Of a stretch of DNA of 64,000 nt, positions 1 through 9,815 are shown piece by piece (position 1 is the first letter of the stretch; each line of letters opens with the position of its first letter). Where the stretch lies: positions 22,399-86,398 of the forward strand of contig NZ_JAQYWQ010000012.1 of the NCBI RefSeq assembly GCF_029379315.1, written 5' to 3'. The notes below the pieces were generated by a model. The model saw only the letters and a program-made list of their open reading frames with translations, was not told the origin of the DNA and did not search any database. Source of the DNA: Nostoc sp. S13 (GTDB lineage: Bacteria; Cyanobacteriota; Cyanobacteriia; Cyanobacteriales; Nostocaceae). The position numbers were made by a program, and so were the translations under genes.

Positions 1-1084
1 TGACGTAGGGTGGATGGTGGAAAAAGATTACACGTCCGCGCACCTCCAAGGTGTTCCAAGATTCGATTAGTCTGCTTCGCAACCATTCAAGTTGTTCAAA
101 ATCGATCGCAGGTATTTTCTGAGATGCTAGTTGTTTTTCAATATCGATTTTGATCTCGTTTATTTGGTCTAATTTGGCACTAAGCTCATCAAGTTGTTCC
201 GCATCGGTGGGTTTATGTGGGTTGAGGCGATCGCATATTCCCAAAATCTGCAATTCTTCTTGATCTATTTCCTGGCGACGCTTTTGCAATTGCCGGCGGT
301 AAATTTCCCCATCTTGAGTTGCAGGTAAAGGTGATGGTGTATTAAAAGTGTTGGAATCTAAAGCGAAAAAATCAATCCCGCCGTAACGGAAAGTGTAATA
401 ACGATTGGGTAAACGGGTAAAATGTCCAGGTTCATAACGTAAACAGCGCCCTGTGTCAGTCTTAGCAGTGTAGTGTTGATCTAAATGACGTTCTAATTCT
501 GGGGAAGACATCGCCCCTGTATAGTCCAAAAACGCCCGTGCATATGCATCCCCTTGATATGATCCATGCCAGCCAATTTCAATATCTTTGTAGCGCAACA
601 AGCGACGCAGTGGTAACGTAGTTCCAGCCAGCCAACGGTAGATTAACGGCACATCGTAGTAATCATGATTACCAAGTACTGGCAAGAATGGCAGATTAAA
701 CATCATGCAATCGTAAGAAATGCCTTTGGGGTTGTCGCCACCGACAAGAAATTCCCGGTAAGGCTCAATAAAGTTTGCCGAGTAATATTCTTGGGAACCC
801 ACCACATAAATTACATCGCCTGTGTGCAACACAAAACTGCAATCATCGCGGTGAGGCAGCATCAGTTCAGCAACTTTTCGTTGGGGGTGGTGCCGAGAAT
901 GGGATTTGGTGCCGGAATCACCGATAACCATAAACGAAAATTCTGGACTATCCTGCCTGCGATCGTCAATCACTATGCTGGTTTGGTCAATTCCTCGTTG
1001 CACAAAACTGGGATGCATCCACCGCACCCGTTCCTTCATTTTTTGAATTTTTACAGGAATCGGTGGCTCGGAAATTAATTTCAT
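1..1084 (-). CDS. Metallophosphoesterase (calcineurin-like), 3' end outside window
   Basis: This reading frame is open from an ATG at 1084 to the window edge, giving about 361 residues. It carries the metallophosphoesterase signature in order: a GDSG block (metal-binding Asp), a GDVIY block, LGNHDYYD (GNHD motif), and FFHHPPY close to the window edge. The family uses a two-metal centre to hydrolyse phosphoesters; the substrate cannot be told. No signal peptide is visible. A charged, probably helical insert lies between the FFALDSN stretch and the HHPP block. The final GHxH motif would lie beyond base 1. It is divergent from the binding-protein gene that starts at 1213. Confidence 0.85.
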   Translation of the reverse strand, partial: MKLISEPPIPVKIQKMKERVRWMHPSFVQRGIDQTSIVIDDRRQDSPEFSFMVIGDSGTKSHSRHHPQRKVAELMLPHRDDCSFVLHTGDVIYVVGSQEYYSANFIEPYREFLVGGDNPKGISYDCMMFNLPFLPVLGNHDYYDVPLIYRWLAGTTLPLRRLLRYKDIEIGWHGSYQGDAYARAFLDYTGAMSSPELERHLDQHYTAKTDTGRCLRYEPGHFTRLPNRYYTFRYGGIDFFALDSNTFNTPSPLPATQDGEIYRRQLQKRRQEIDQEELQILGICDRLNPHKPTDAEQLDELSAKLDQINEIKIDIEKQLASQKIPAIDFEQLEWLRSRLIESWNTLEVRGRVIFFHHPPYV

Positions 1085-1212
1085 GGCTGATAACTCTTGA
1101 ATGCCCAACGCATATGCCGATTGTAACGAAATAATAAGAGTTTTATTTTAAATCTCGTTTCCAGACACTGCTAGACAAGTATGATCATAATAAACATAAT
1201 ACTCATGCATCT

Positions 1213-2466
1213 ATGAAAAATGCGATCGCCGTTAGGCTCTCCGTTGGTATTGCTCATCAAACGGCATTATTATTTATATGCTCTATGCTACTAATAGCCT
1301 GTGGAAAAAGTGGCAATAGTAGTGAAAATTCGGCAAATAATCCAACACTAACAACAGGTGCAAATGATGCTATTCCTATCGGTATTGCTTTTGCCCAAAC
1401 AAGCAATATAGCATTACTTGGTCAAGAAGGAAGTGATGGAGTAAAAATTGCCGAAAAGTATTTTAATGATCAAGGTGCGATCAATGGTAGACCAATTAAA
1501 TTAGTATATCAAGATACTGGTGGCGATGAAGTTGGAGCCATTAATGCCTTTCAAACTTTAATTAATAAAGATAAAGTTGTTGCCATTGTTGGCCCTACCC
1601 TGTCACAACAAGCTTTTAGCGCTGACCCGATAGCAGAACGTAATCAAGTTCCAGTTATAGGAGCATCAAATACCGCTAAAGGGATTCCCGAAATAGGTAA
1701 TTATGTTGCTCGTGTTTCTTCATCTGTTGCTGTCGTCGCTCCTTATTCGGTGAAAGCTGCACTCAAGCAAAATTCTCAAATCAAAAGAGTAGCTGTATTC
1801 TACGCTCAAAATGATGCTTTTAATAAGTCGGAAACAGAAATTTTTCAGAAGACAGTTAAAGATTTAGGATTGAATCTAGTAACAGTACAAAAGTTTCAAA
1901 CTACAGATACCGACTTTCAAAGTCAAGCCAGCGATGCGATTAATTTAAAACCAGACTTAGTGATTATATCTGGGTTAGCTGTAGATGGAGGTAATTTAGT
2001 TAAACAACTACGGGAACTTGGTTATAAAGGAATAATTATTGGTGGCAATGGTTTTAACACATCTCATATATTTTCTGTGTGCAGACAGCTTTGTGAAGGC
2101 GTGATTATTGCTCAAGCTTACAGTCCTGTATATCCTAGTGAAATTAACACTGCATTTCGGAAAGCCTACATTGAACAATATCGTAGAGAACCACCCCAAG
2201 TGAGCGCTCAAGCTTTTACTGCCTTGCAAGTATATGTAGAAGCTCTAAAATCTTTGGATAAAAAAAGCAAAATTAACAAATTGACGCTGCCCCAATTGCG
2301 TACACAATTAAATCAGGAGTTACTCAAAGGAAAGTATCAAACTCCTCTTGGTGAAATTGCTTTTACACCAGTAGGTGATGTCATTCAGAAAGAGTTTTAC
2401 GTTGCCCAACTGAAGATGGAAGCAAACGGTGTCAATGGTAAATTTTCTTTCTTAAGTGTAAAGTAG
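1213..2466 (+). CDS. ABC-type branched-chain amino-acid-like substrate-binding lipoprotein
   Basis: This 417-residue protein belongs to the Peripla_BP_6 (LivK-like) family. It starts with a hydrophobic signal segment ending in the lipobox L-I-A-C (Cys30), so it is probably a lipoprotein on the periplasmic side. The sequence around residues 70-160 (GSDGVKIAEKYFNDQGAING, then VAIVGPTLSQQ) is typical of the first lobe of the fold. The family binds amino acids, urea or related solutes and passes them to a LivHM/FG permease. No permease or ATPase gene is adjacent, so this is an orphan receptor or works with a distant transporter. A HIP1 octamer lies within the first codons. Confidence 0.85.
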   Translation: MKNAIAVRLSVGIAHQTALLFICSMLLIACGKSGNSSENSANNPTLTTGANDAIPIGIAFAQTSNIALLGQEGSDGVKIAEKYFNDQGAINGRPIKLVYQDTGGDEVGAINAFQTLINKDKVVAIVGPTLSQQAFSADPIAERNQVPVIGASNTAKGIPEIGNYVARVSSSVAVVAPYSVKAALKQNSQIKRVAVFYAQNDAFNKSETEIFQKTVKDLGLNLVTVQKFQTTDTDFQSQASDAINLKPDLVIISGLAVDGGNLVKQLRELGYKGIIIGGNGFNTSHIFSVCRQLCEGVIIAQAYSPVYPSEINTAFRKAYIEQYRREPPQVSAQAFTALQVYVEALKSLDKKSKINKLTLPQLRTQLNQELLKGKYQTPLGEIAFTPVGDVIQKEFYVAQLKMEANGVNGKFSFLSVK

Positions 2467-2688
2467 TACTTTCTTTCGCTAGTTTTGGGGTTTTTAGTAA
2501 GCACTAAAATGCTTATAAGAGTTGATTCAAATATCTTTAAATGTCAGAATTAAAAAGAATTTAAAGCATCAAGATCCACCGCCACTTTTTTGTAAATATT
2601 GAACCCAAGCAAGGAACTTCTCTCTCTTGAAAAGGTGTTCATGAGTGAGACCACAGAGGCAGCGTGAACAATTTTGAATTTTGAATTG

Positions 2689-3438
2689 TTAGAGTTCTTG
2701 TCCCGTTGGTCGAATGAGAATTTCGTTGACATTAACATGCGGCGGTTGAGTGAGAGCGTAAACGATCGCAGCAGCAATGTCTTCGCTTTGCAGAGGTTGA
2801 ATTGACTTGCGTCGTTCTTCGATCTGTTGTTTGGCAACGGGATCGGTAATTTGGTTGTCAATTTCGGTATCCACCAAACCTGGTTCAATAATGGTGACGC
2901 GGATGTTGTCCTTGTGGACTTCTTGGCGCAATGCTTCGGAGATAGCATTGACACCCCACTTAGTAGCATTATAAACACCGATACCTGCCCGCGCTGTCCG
3001 GCCAGCCACTGAGGAAATATTGACTATATGCCCGGATTTTTGCACCTTCAACAGAGGCAAAACAGCATGAGTAGCATATAGCAGTCCTAGTACATTGAGG
3101 TCAAACGATCGCCGCCAGTCTGAGCTATTCCCAGCTTCAATGGTGCCGAGTAAGGCAATCCCTGCATTATTCACAAGGATATCGACCCTTCCCAATTCTG
3201 CATTTGCCTTTGCCACCAAGTTATTTACCTGGCTTTCGTCAGTCACATCGGTGACAATAGGCAATGCTTTGCCCCCACTAGCTTCGATGCGTTTTGTCAA
3301 TGCCTGAATGCGATCGCCACGTCTAGCAGCGAGTACTACTGTTGCTCCAACTGAAGCCAAGGCGATCGCAGTTGCTTCTCCAATTCCGGCTGAAGCGCCA
3401 GTGATAATTGCGACTTTTCCCTCTAATTTTCCTGTCAT
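2689..3438 (-). CDS. Short-chain dehydrogenase/reductase (SDR)
   Basis: This is a classical SDR of about 249 residues. It has the cofactor-binding TGASAGIGEA motif near the N-terminus, the NNAG motif, the catalytic Ser (INISS) and the YNATK catalytic Tyr-Lys motif. The ARRGDR segment after the second strand suggests NADP(H) preference. A longer frame begins at 3504, but its extra residues are encoded by intergenic heptamer repeats. The ATG at 3438 is preceded by AAGGAG and is the better start. It lies downstream of the MFS exporter on the same strand and may be co-transcribed. The substrate is unknown. Confidence 0.88.
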   Translation of the reverse strand: MTGKLEGKVAIITGASAGIGEATAIALASVGATVVLAARRGDRIQALTKRIEASGGKALPIVTDVTDESQVNNLVAKANAELGRVDILVNNAGIALLGTIEAGNSSDWRRSFDLNVLGLLYATHAVLPLLKVQKSGHIVNISSVAGRTARAGIGVYNATKWGVNAISEALRQEVHKDNIRVTIIEPGLVDTEIDNQITDPVAKQQIEERRKSIQPLQSEDIAAAIVYALTQPPHVNVNEILIRPTGQEL

Positions 3439-3474
3439 ACGATTATTTAACTCCTTAGTAATTGATAATTGAAT

Positions 3475-3505
3475 ATTGGACATTGGGCATTGGGCATTGG
3501 GCATT
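3475..3505. repeat. Short heptamer repeat (CATTGGG)n
   Basis: About four copies of the 7-base unit cattggg (first copy imperfect, cattgga) lie between the MFS stop codon and the SDR start. The complementary unit, caatgcc/cccaatg, makes up the array at the right end of the window. Such heptamers (short tandemly repeated repetitive sequences) are characteristic of Nostoc-type genomes. Confidence 0.75.
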
Positions 3506-4940
3506 AATTATTCCTCCCCTGCTCCCCCTGCCTCTTACTGCTCCTCAAAACGGATGCAACTGCTGCTCCACACAGTATTAGGGCTGCGAAGCGAAAAGTT
3601 CCTTGGAACCCCGCAACGATCGCCTCAGGAGGGGCAACAGAGACATCTGCACCCCCAGACATGCTAGCAATTAGCGCTCCAAATACTGCCCCGATTAGAG
3701 AAACTCCTACTGTGTTCCCTAAGGTACGTGACAAAGAAAGCAGCCCAGAAGCAATCCCTAGCCGCTCCCTCGGTACTGCTCCCATGACAGTGCTATTGTT
3801 GGGTGATTGGAATAAACCCAATCCAATGCCGTAAATAAAATAGCGCGACACATAGCCTAATTCAGTAATTTGAGCATCAAAGGTGCTGATCCCCAGACAG
3901 CCGCCAATCATCAACCCCAGCCCAATGGAACTGATCACTCGACCGCCAAAGCGGTCTGAAAGTGTTCCAGCTAGTGGGGCAATTAACCCACTAAGTACAG
4001 GCGATACGGCTAATAGCAGCCCCACTTTTATCGTCGGATAATGCTTGACGCCCTCTAGAAAGAAAGGGACGATCAGCAGTGAACCGCCAATAACAGTGAA
4101 TGCTAGCCAACCACTTAGCAAACCCATACTCAACTGAAGATTGCGAAACAGGTGTAGCTCTAGTAATGGCTGCTCTATGATCGCTTCAACTACCAAAAAA
4201 GTCATAAAACTCGCGGCGGCGATCGCTAATAATATCAACGCATTGCTACTGCTAAAGCCCTGGCTTTGCCCTAGCGTCATACCCAGCCCAAAACTACCCA
4301 GAGTCAATAAAGCCAATATGGCTCCAAAAAAGTCAAATTTCTGTTTGCCCTGAATGCGTACAGAAGGTGGCACCACCCTAGCTATTAAGAAACTAGCTAT
4401 GATCCCCAGCGGTACATTGATGAAGAATATACTATGCCAGCCTGATAAGCCCAGGAGCAGTCCGCCAGCGGAAGGGCCAAAAGCAATTCCCATTGACACT
4501 ACACTACCGATGACCCCAACTGCCCGACCTCGTTCGGAAGAGGGAAAAACTTCTGTGATGATTGCCAAACCAAGCCCAGAAATGAACACAGCCCCTAGTC
4601 CTTGAAGGGCCCGAAAGCCGATCAACCACTCAATACCAGGTGCAAAACCACATAATAGCGAGCTGAAAGTAAACAGAACAAGTCCCCCCTGATATAAGGA
4701 CTTTTTGCCCCACATATCCCCCAGGCGCGTTGCCCCCAAAACTAAACTGGAACTGACCAACTGGTAACTCAATACAGCCCATTGGGTCGTTGGGAAACTG
4801 GTATCAAAGGCTTGCACCAATGTGGGCAAAGCAACATTGATGATGCCCACATCTAGGGTAGACATGAATACCCCAAGTCCGACACCGAGTAAGACCCAAT
4901 TTTTTTGAGAGTCTGACAAAGCTAAAGGTTGTGTTTGCAA
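3504..4940 (-). CDS. MFS transporter, DHA2 (EmrB/QacA-like) drug exporter
   Basis: This 478-residue membrane protein has roughly 14 hydrophobic segments. Segment 1 contains FMSTLDVGIINVALP, the usual DHA2 motif D1 region. The loop after segment 2 has LGDMWGKK (MFS motif A) and segment 5 has GPSAGGLL (motif C, antiporter signature). The family exports drugs, dyes or metabolites by proton antiport. The stop overlaps an ATG of the SDR's extended frame (ATGTAA-like junction), but the real SDR start is further on. A 10-bp palindrome, TATACGTATA, 52-61 bases upstream of the ATG could be an operator, which is inference only. Confidence 0.9.
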   Translation of the reverse strand: MQTQPLALSDSQKNWVLLGVGLGVFMSTLDVGIINVALPTLVQAFDTSFPTTQWAVLSYQLVSSSLVLGATRLGDMWGKKSLYQGGLVLFTFSSLLCGFAPGIEWLIGFRALQGLGAVFISGLGLAIITEVFPSSERGRAVGVIGSVVSMGIAFGPSAGGLLLGLSGWHSIFFINVPLGIIASFLIARVVPPSVRIQGKQKFDFFGAILALLTLGSFGLGMTLGQSQGFSSSNALILLAIAAASFMTFLVVEAIIEQPLLELHLFRNLQLSMGLLSGWLAFTVIGGSLLIVPFFLEGVKHYPTIKVGLLLAVSPVLSGLIAPLAGTLSDRFGGRVISSIGLGLMIGGCLGISTFDAQITELGYVSRYFIYGIGLGLFQSPNNSTVMGAVPRERLGIASGLLSLSRTLGNTVGVSLIGAVFGALIASMSGGADVSVAPPEAIVAGFQGTFRFAALILCGAAVASVLRSSKRQGEQGRNN

Positions 4941-5281
4941 TTGTGCCTACGTTTAGCCTCCACTTTTGACTTTACGGTTGTAAATAGTTTGTATACGTAT
5001 ATTCATTGTAGGGTGCTATGCTGACTACCAAGTTCAGGAAACTAAAGATCAGCTGCTCAAGGTTTATGAAAGTATCGAGTCAATCAATTTTGGATTTTGG
5101 ATTTTGGATTTTGGATTTATTCCGCCACGCGAGTTGCTCTACTTGGGGAGACCCCAAGACCGCACTCGCTCCACTATGAGTACGGGGCATGAACCAAATA
5201 ATTCTTTGTTCTTTAATCTAAAATCTAAAATTGGCAGTCAATAGCCAGGATGCCTGTATAGTGGCATTTATTTGGAATTGC
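4941..5281. other. Intergenic stretch with palindrome, heptamer repeat and hairpin
   Basis: No gene is seen. The stretch holds the perfect palindrome TATACGTATA at 4992-5001, near the MFS promoter region. About four tandem copies of attttgg lie at 5086-5118. A hairpin CTTGGGG-AGA-CCCCAAG lies at 5142-5158. The last two are of the repeat kind seen across the window. Confidence 0.5.
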
Positions 5282-6286
5282 TTAGGCTGCCTGTGGTTGT
5301 TTTGATAACTGCACCTCAGGGGCAACCTCTTGGGCGAATAGCTTCATTGTTTGCCTGACATGCTCATTCGCCAGTCCTGGCAGATGAATCTTGATCCCCA
5401 AGCGGTCTATCTGAGTAGCTGCAACATACTCGTTAAGTTGTGCGGCAACAGTTGCGGGGGAACCGACGATGTAATTGATCCGCTTCAACATATCTGCTAA
5501 GTCTTTCGGCGGCCCTGCGGGGATGCGTCCTTGACGTTGTGCTTCTATGTATGCTGGTAACTTTTCTCTGACGCTGAAGAATATTTCGGCAGATGAGGCA
5601 ACTGTCTTTTGAGCTTCGGCATCGTTTTGGGCAACGTACACCAGCCTAAACCCTCGCAATGCTCCAGTACCACCTGCTTGTCGATAGATATCGCTATAGA
5701 TGTTTTGAGCAGATGCTCCTTCCCCTTGTCCGACTAGTAGATTCAGACCAAGTTTAGCAGCTAAGACTATGGTTTCGCGATCGCGTACCCCTAACCAGAA
5801 CAATTTTCTCAACTCTTGGCGGGGTAGTGGTGTAATTTGGGAACCTTGTCGCTGGGGTGAAAGGTAGTCCAGTACTTTCAAAAGTTGGTCGCGAAACATT
5901 TGATGTTTTTCCTCTTGGCTAAAGCCAGTATGTTCCATATCAGCCGGACTTCCATGACCTAGCCCAAACATCACCCTACCATTAGTTAGTAAATCCAATA
6001 AAGATACAGATTCTGCAAAACGTAGTGGATTTTCTAAGGTGAGAATTTTAATTGCTGTGCCAAGTTTAATTCGGGTTGTTTCCCCGGCTAGCCTAGCGAT
6101 GAACACTTCCGGAACTGGTAATCGACCATAAAAAGGTCGTTCTCTGATAAAATGATGTTCTCCAAAAGAGCAGGATTCAAAACCCAGTGTTTCAGCCAAT
6201 TGCACATCGGCGATCGTCTGAGCAAAAAATTCCCGGTCTTCAATATTAGGAGTAGCCCACATTTGGTGGAACAGTCCAATCTGCAT
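5282..6286 (-). CDS. LLM class (luciferase-like) flavin-dependent oxidoreductase
   Basis: This 334-residue protein has the bacterial luciferase-like monooxygenase pattern. The N-terminus (QIGLFHQMW), the SCSFGEHHF segment around residue 40, KLGTAIKILTLENPLRFAES and the GRVMFGLGHGS segment match the TIM-barrel family that uses reduced FMN or F420. The C-terminal part has the usual IVGSPATVAAQL helix start. The ATG at 6286 gives a full-length protein for the family. The substrate is unknown. It could serve catabolism of a small organic compound, but the neighbours (MFS exporter, SnoaL-like protein) do not decide this. Confidence 0.85.
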   Translation of the reverse strand: MQIGLFHQMWATPNIEDREFFAQTIADVQLAETLGFESCSFGEHHFIRERPFYGRLPVPEVFIARLAGETTRIKLGTAIKILTLENPLRFAESVSLLDLLTNGRVMFGLGHGSPADMEHTGFSQEEKHQMFRDQLLKVLDYLSPQRQGSQITPLPRQELRKLFWLGVRDRETIVLAAKLGLNLLVGQGEGASAQNIYSDIYRQAGGTGALRGFRLVYVAQNDAEAQKTVASSAEIFFSVREKLPAYIEAQRQGRIPAGPPKDLADMLKRINYIVGSPATVAAQLNEYVAATQIDRLGIKIHLPGLANEHVRQTMKLFAQEVAPEVQLSKQPQAA

Positions 6287-6889
6287 ATGATTACCCTCTG
6301 CAAATACTTGGCTTTAGCGTACTTTTGTGCTTAATACCAGACGTGCAATACAGTTTTACAAGAGACAACGCCTGTTGAGCATTTGTAGTGCTAAATTAGC
6401 GGCTTCCATCCCAGACTATCTATGTATTTCATCCCTAGCGTTGGCGATTTTGTTTACAGCGATCGCAGCAGGCGTTTCGTTGATCACAAATGCTCTGGAT
6501 GAATTAAAAAATACAGCTTTATGTCAGTCATCGACTTTTCAATCGGTGCGACTGGCTTTCTTGCTTGTCATATTTTTAGTAGAGTACCTAGATACTCTTG
6601 ACTCCTGACTCCTTCGGGTATATCAACGATAGTATTTAATAAAGTACGGTAACTTGATAGAGTTAATGTATTTTGTACTTGTTAGCAAACTATCATAGAC
6701 AACTCAAAGAAGCAAGCTCTAGAGTCGTTTTTAGCCTTCAATTCATGAGGCAGCACGTTCGCGAGTGCGTCTCCCTTAGGATAAGACAGATTTCTCTTAT
6801 CTGGTGACTAGCTGCCAACTTGAAGCGACTACCGTCTCGCCGCCAAATCAAAGATTATGGAAATAGCCTTCTCTGGGAACCAGGTAAAG
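6287..6889. other. Intergenic stretch without convincing gene
   Basis: A 93-codon plus-strand frame (6327-6608) lies here but has no ribosome binding site, no recognisable family features and a composition unlike neighbouring genes; I do not call it. Around 6745-6780 is a repeat-like sequence (cacgttcgcgagtgcgtctc) of the kind dispersed in Nostoc genomes. Nothing else was recognised. Confidence 0.4.
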
Positions 6890-7315
6890 TTATTGCCCAG
6901 ACGTTCCTGGCTCAATCCGCGCCCCAAGCTGAAGAACTCGTCCGAGATCATCAGCGTTTCGCCAGGTTTCAATTATCTTGCCATCAACAATCCAATGAAT
7001 GAACATAGCCGTGAACGTCTGTTCTCGACCATGACTAGCTATTCCAAAGAAACTTTCCTGAGCGCAGGTGTTGGTTGCACGCACCACAACTTTGTCACCT
7101 TCAGCAATTACGTCTTCAATTGTCCATTTCTGCTCGATAGCCCCAAATGAACCAAAGAGTTTACGTACCCCATCTGGCCCTGGGGGAAGCCCAGGTAAAC
7201 CACCGTGCATCCTCCAAGTTGGGGCGGTCATCTTGCAGATATCTTCAATCCGATGCTCGCTAATGAGTTCAATCCACCGTCGAGCAATTATTTTTTTGTC
7301 TTCAATGTCAGACAT
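6890..7315 (-). CDS. SnoaL-like / ester cyclase-type NTF2-fold protein
   Basis: This 141-residue protein matches the SnoaL-like NTF2 superfamily. It has an N-terminal helix (KKIIARRWIELI), the MHGGLPGLPPGPDGVRKLF segment, and the strands VIAEGDKVVVRAT and IIETWRNADDLG. Members form alpha+beta barrels that act as small cyclases, isomerases or hydrolases, or bind ligands. The length is normal for the family. The gene stands alone, with long non-coding stretches on both sides. The exact reaction cannot be inferred. Confidence 0.75.
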   Translation of the reverse strand: MSDIEDKKIIARRWIELISEHRIEDICKMTAPTWRMHGGLPGLPPGPDGVRKLFGSFGAIEQKWTIEDVIAEGDKVVVRATNTCAQESFFGIASHGREQTFTAMFIHWIVDGKIIETWRNADDLGRVLQLGARIEPGTSGQ

Positions 7316-7771
7316 TCCTGCTCATTTTATACTTAAATTAAAAATATTGTTTATTTATTAGTGAATAACTGTAGGCTGATGCAAGTTTAGAAATAAATTT
7401 TTGCTCTGTGCATTATTGCTAATTTGTGAGAGACAACCACCACTGCTTTAGGCAACCCTAAATATTATCGCATTCTAGACAGCATCTAAGACATTCTCAT
7501 TACTGGTACACTACCATGTACTTTAATCGAATGCCCAAGCGCACAGGGCATTTTTGACAGAAGTGATACTACAACACGGGTTTTGCCAATGCAGACAAAC
7601 AACGGGTAATGTTTAGTATCATCCAAACTAACCAAAATCACTTTCTCCTTGACCTCAGCATAAAATCTAAAGATGTGTATATTATTAGTTATTTGGGAAT
7701 AATAGCTTAGAAAGTAACGATAATATTATTTGCCTTACTTAGTAACTTAAAGATAAAAAGGATTTATCAAA
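7316..7771. other. Intergenic stretch upstream of glycosyltransferase pair
   Basis: This 456-base AT-rich stretch lies between two divergent genes and probably contains promoters for both. A GGATTT ribosome-binding-like segment at 7760-7765 precedes the ATG at 7772. No gene, tRNA or clear repeat was seen. Confidence 0.4.
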
Positions 7772-8791
7772 ATGGATTCTTTCGGTATTTACACCCTTGC
7801 TAATGACGTAGTATTTGACCAACTAGTAGCTTTACTAAATAGTATTGAGGCAAACGTTAGCGCAGATATTCCGATTTGTATTATTCCCTATGATGAGCGA
7901 CTAGACCTAGTTAGGCAAGAAATTAATTCTCGAAAGAATGTAATCCTGTTTGATAATTGGGACGTAATTCAACGCTGGGAAGAATTTGCTCATCAAGTTT
8001 GGGCGGCTCATCCCAGAGAGAAAGAGACAAAAGTATCACGTCCTAATTGGTACAAAAGTCATTTACAAAGAAAATTTGTCGCCTTTGAGGGTATTTTTGA
8101 TAAATTTGTATTTTATGACGCTGATAGCTTGGCAATGAAGCCACTCAATAATGTAATTGACAAGCTAGAAACATCCGATTTTATTTTTGATGATTGGGAA
8201 CATCTTAAAGATATATCTTTTGCAGCGTTAGATATTTCAGTTATAGAAGAAACTGGACTATATACAGAAGCAGATATACGTAATAAGCTGCATTGCTCCA
8301 GCTTTTTTGGCTCTAAACGCGGGTTATTTACTGTTGAAGAAATTGAAATAATCAAAGAGCGATTAATTACTCAGAGGGAAGTTGAATGGATTAATAGACA
8401 TGGATGGTGGGATGATGCTTTTTTGTTTAATTATATGACTTTGCGCTGCGATCGCCCCTTGTTTAACTTTACACTTAGCCCCAATGGTCAAGATAAAACA
8501 GGCAACTGCGCTAATGCAGATCCATTTGTCAATATTAATAATGTTCTTTACAATCAAGATGGCTTAAAACCAATTCACCGTATTCATTATATGAGCTATT
8601 CTTCTCGTGATTTTGCTCGTTTATGTCAAGGAGAAGATATCAATATCTGTTATAGAGATGAGTTCTTATATTATCGCTTTCTCAAACACCCAGAACAAAG
8701 ACCAAAACAACTAAGACCAGTTAGTATAATTACAAAAACTAGTATTGTTTTCAACAAAATAGTCCAGAAACTTCAAAGAAGTATACCCTAA
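7772..8791 (+). CDS. Putative glycosyltransferase with DxD-like motif
   Basis: This 339-residue protein resembles GT-A nucleotide-sugar transferases of unclear family. The N-terminus (SFGIYTLANDVVFDQLVALLNSI) looks like the start of glycogenin/GT8-type folds. FVFYDADSLAMKP near residue 115 gives a DAD motif that would bind metal and nucleotide sugar. The GWWDDAFLFNY segment may hold a catalytic or acceptor-side Asp pair. There is no signal peptide or membrane segment. It sits 19 bases upstream of a family 2 glycosyltransferase, so the two probably form an operon for a cell-surface polysaccharide. The call rests on motif reading only. Confidence 0.6.
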   Translation: MDSFGIYTLANDVVFDQLVALLNSIEANVSADIPICIIPYDERLDLVRQEINSRKNVILFDNWDVIQRWEEFAHQVWAAHPREKETKVSRPNWYKSHLQRKFVAFEGIFDKFVFYDADSLAMKPLNNVIDKLETSDFIFDDWEHLKDISFAALDISVIEETGLYTEADIRNKLHCSSFFGSKRGLFTVEEIEIIKERLITQREVEWINRHGWWDDAFLFNYMTLRCDRPLFNFTLSPNGQDKTGNCANADPFVNINNVLYNQDGLKPIHRIHYMSYSSRDFARLCQGEDINICYRDEFLYYRFLKHPEQRPKQLRPVSIITKTSIVFNKIVQKLQRSIP

Positions 8792-8810
8792 AATTATTTT
8801 AGAATAGAGT

Positions 8811-9758
8811 ATGCCAAAAATTAGTGTTTGTATTCCTACTTTTAATCGTGTTAATCTCCTGCCTTATGCGCTCGACAGTGTACTAAATCAGTCTGAGCAA
8901 GACTTTGAGCTAATTGTTTGTGATGATGGTTCTAGCGATCGCACACCTGAGTTAATATCACAGTACGCAGACCACCGGATTAAATATGTCCGTCATCCGC
9001 AAAATATTGGTAAAAGTAATAATATGCGATCGGGCTTTGATGCTGCCAGTGGTGAATATTTTATTAAATTTGATGATGATGATCGACTAACACCTGATTT
9101 TCTCGCAAGTACCGCAGCTATTCTTACTCAAGATTCTAGTATTGATTTTGTTGGTACAGACCATTGGATAATTGATATTGATAATGTGCGGGATGAGGCA
9201 AAAACTCAAGAAAATTCTCATCGCTGGGGTAGGAATAATTTACCAACAGGTGTTGTAGATAATTTGTTGGAAGTAGTATTTATTCACCAAAGCTTTCAAA
9301 TTGGGGCAACATTATTTCGCCGTAAAACATTGCAAGAATTAGGATTTATGCAGCCAAATCTGCAAAATTGTGAGGATAATGATTTATTTGTGCGTCTAGC
9401 TTTGGCTGGAAAAAATGGCTATTACTTACCAGAATTATTAATGGAATATCGCTCCCATGCAGAGCAGCAAGGTATCAATCGAGCTATTCCTTATTTATTT
9501 GATAAAATCAGATATTTAGAAAGTTATAAATTTGAGTCTGAGAAAATAGAGACAATCAGGAAAAATCGTCTAACTGAAACGCAATTATTATTAGGTTTGC
9601 GTTTAATTGAAAAAGGCGAAACGCAAAAAGGCAGAGAGCTAGTTTTAGCGGGACAGTCTTTTTCGACTGCTAAGGCTTGGACTGGTTTAGGGTTATCGCT
9701 GTTACCAGTTGGGTTGCGAGGTAAGGCATTTAATGCATTGCGACAGGTGCGGGGTTAG
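8811..9758 (+). CDS. Family 2 glycosyltransferase
   Basis: This 315-residue protein begins with the GT2 signature ISVCIPTFNRVNLLPYALDS. It has the VCDDGSSDRT nucleotide-binding motif, and FIKFDDDDRL supplies the DxD metal site. The segment ENCEDNDLFVRLA-like at about residue 190 (CEDNDLF) is the usual acceptor-side acidic motif. The protein has no membrane helices, so it is probably a cytosolic transferase. It follows the 7772 gene closely and is ended by a strong hairpin terminator at 9816-9843. Acceptor and donor sugars are unknown. Confidence 0.92.
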   Translation: MPKISVCIPTFNRVNLLPYALDSVLNQSEQDFELIVCDDGSSDRTPELISQYADHRIKYVRHPQNIGKSNNMRSGFDAASGEYFIKFDDDDRLTPDFLASTAAILTQDSSIDFVGTDHWIIDIDNVRDEAKTQENSHRWGRNNLPTGVVDNLLEVVFIHQSFQIGATLFRRKTLQELGFMQPNLQNCEDNDLFVRLALAGKNGYYLPELLMEYRSHAEQQGINRAIPYLFDKIRYLESYKFESEKIETIRKNRLTETQLLLGLRLIEKGETQKGRELVLAGQSFSTAKAWTGLGLSLLPVGLRGKAFNALRQVRG

Positions 9759-9815
9759 ACATGAAACCTAACCCCCCAGCCCCCTTCCCTACAAGGGAAT
9801 CGGGAGAATTCAAAG

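Noticed and set aside
665..1078. Plus-strand 137-codon frame
   Set aside because: It is the shadow of the minus-strand metallophosphoesterase, whose motifs (GDSG, GNHD, HHPP) are clear in the other frame.
6327..6608. Plus-strand 93-codon frame with a hydrophobic stretch
   Set aside because: No ribosome binding site, no family resemblance, and it lies among dispersed repeats; hydrophobic frames arise easily by chance.
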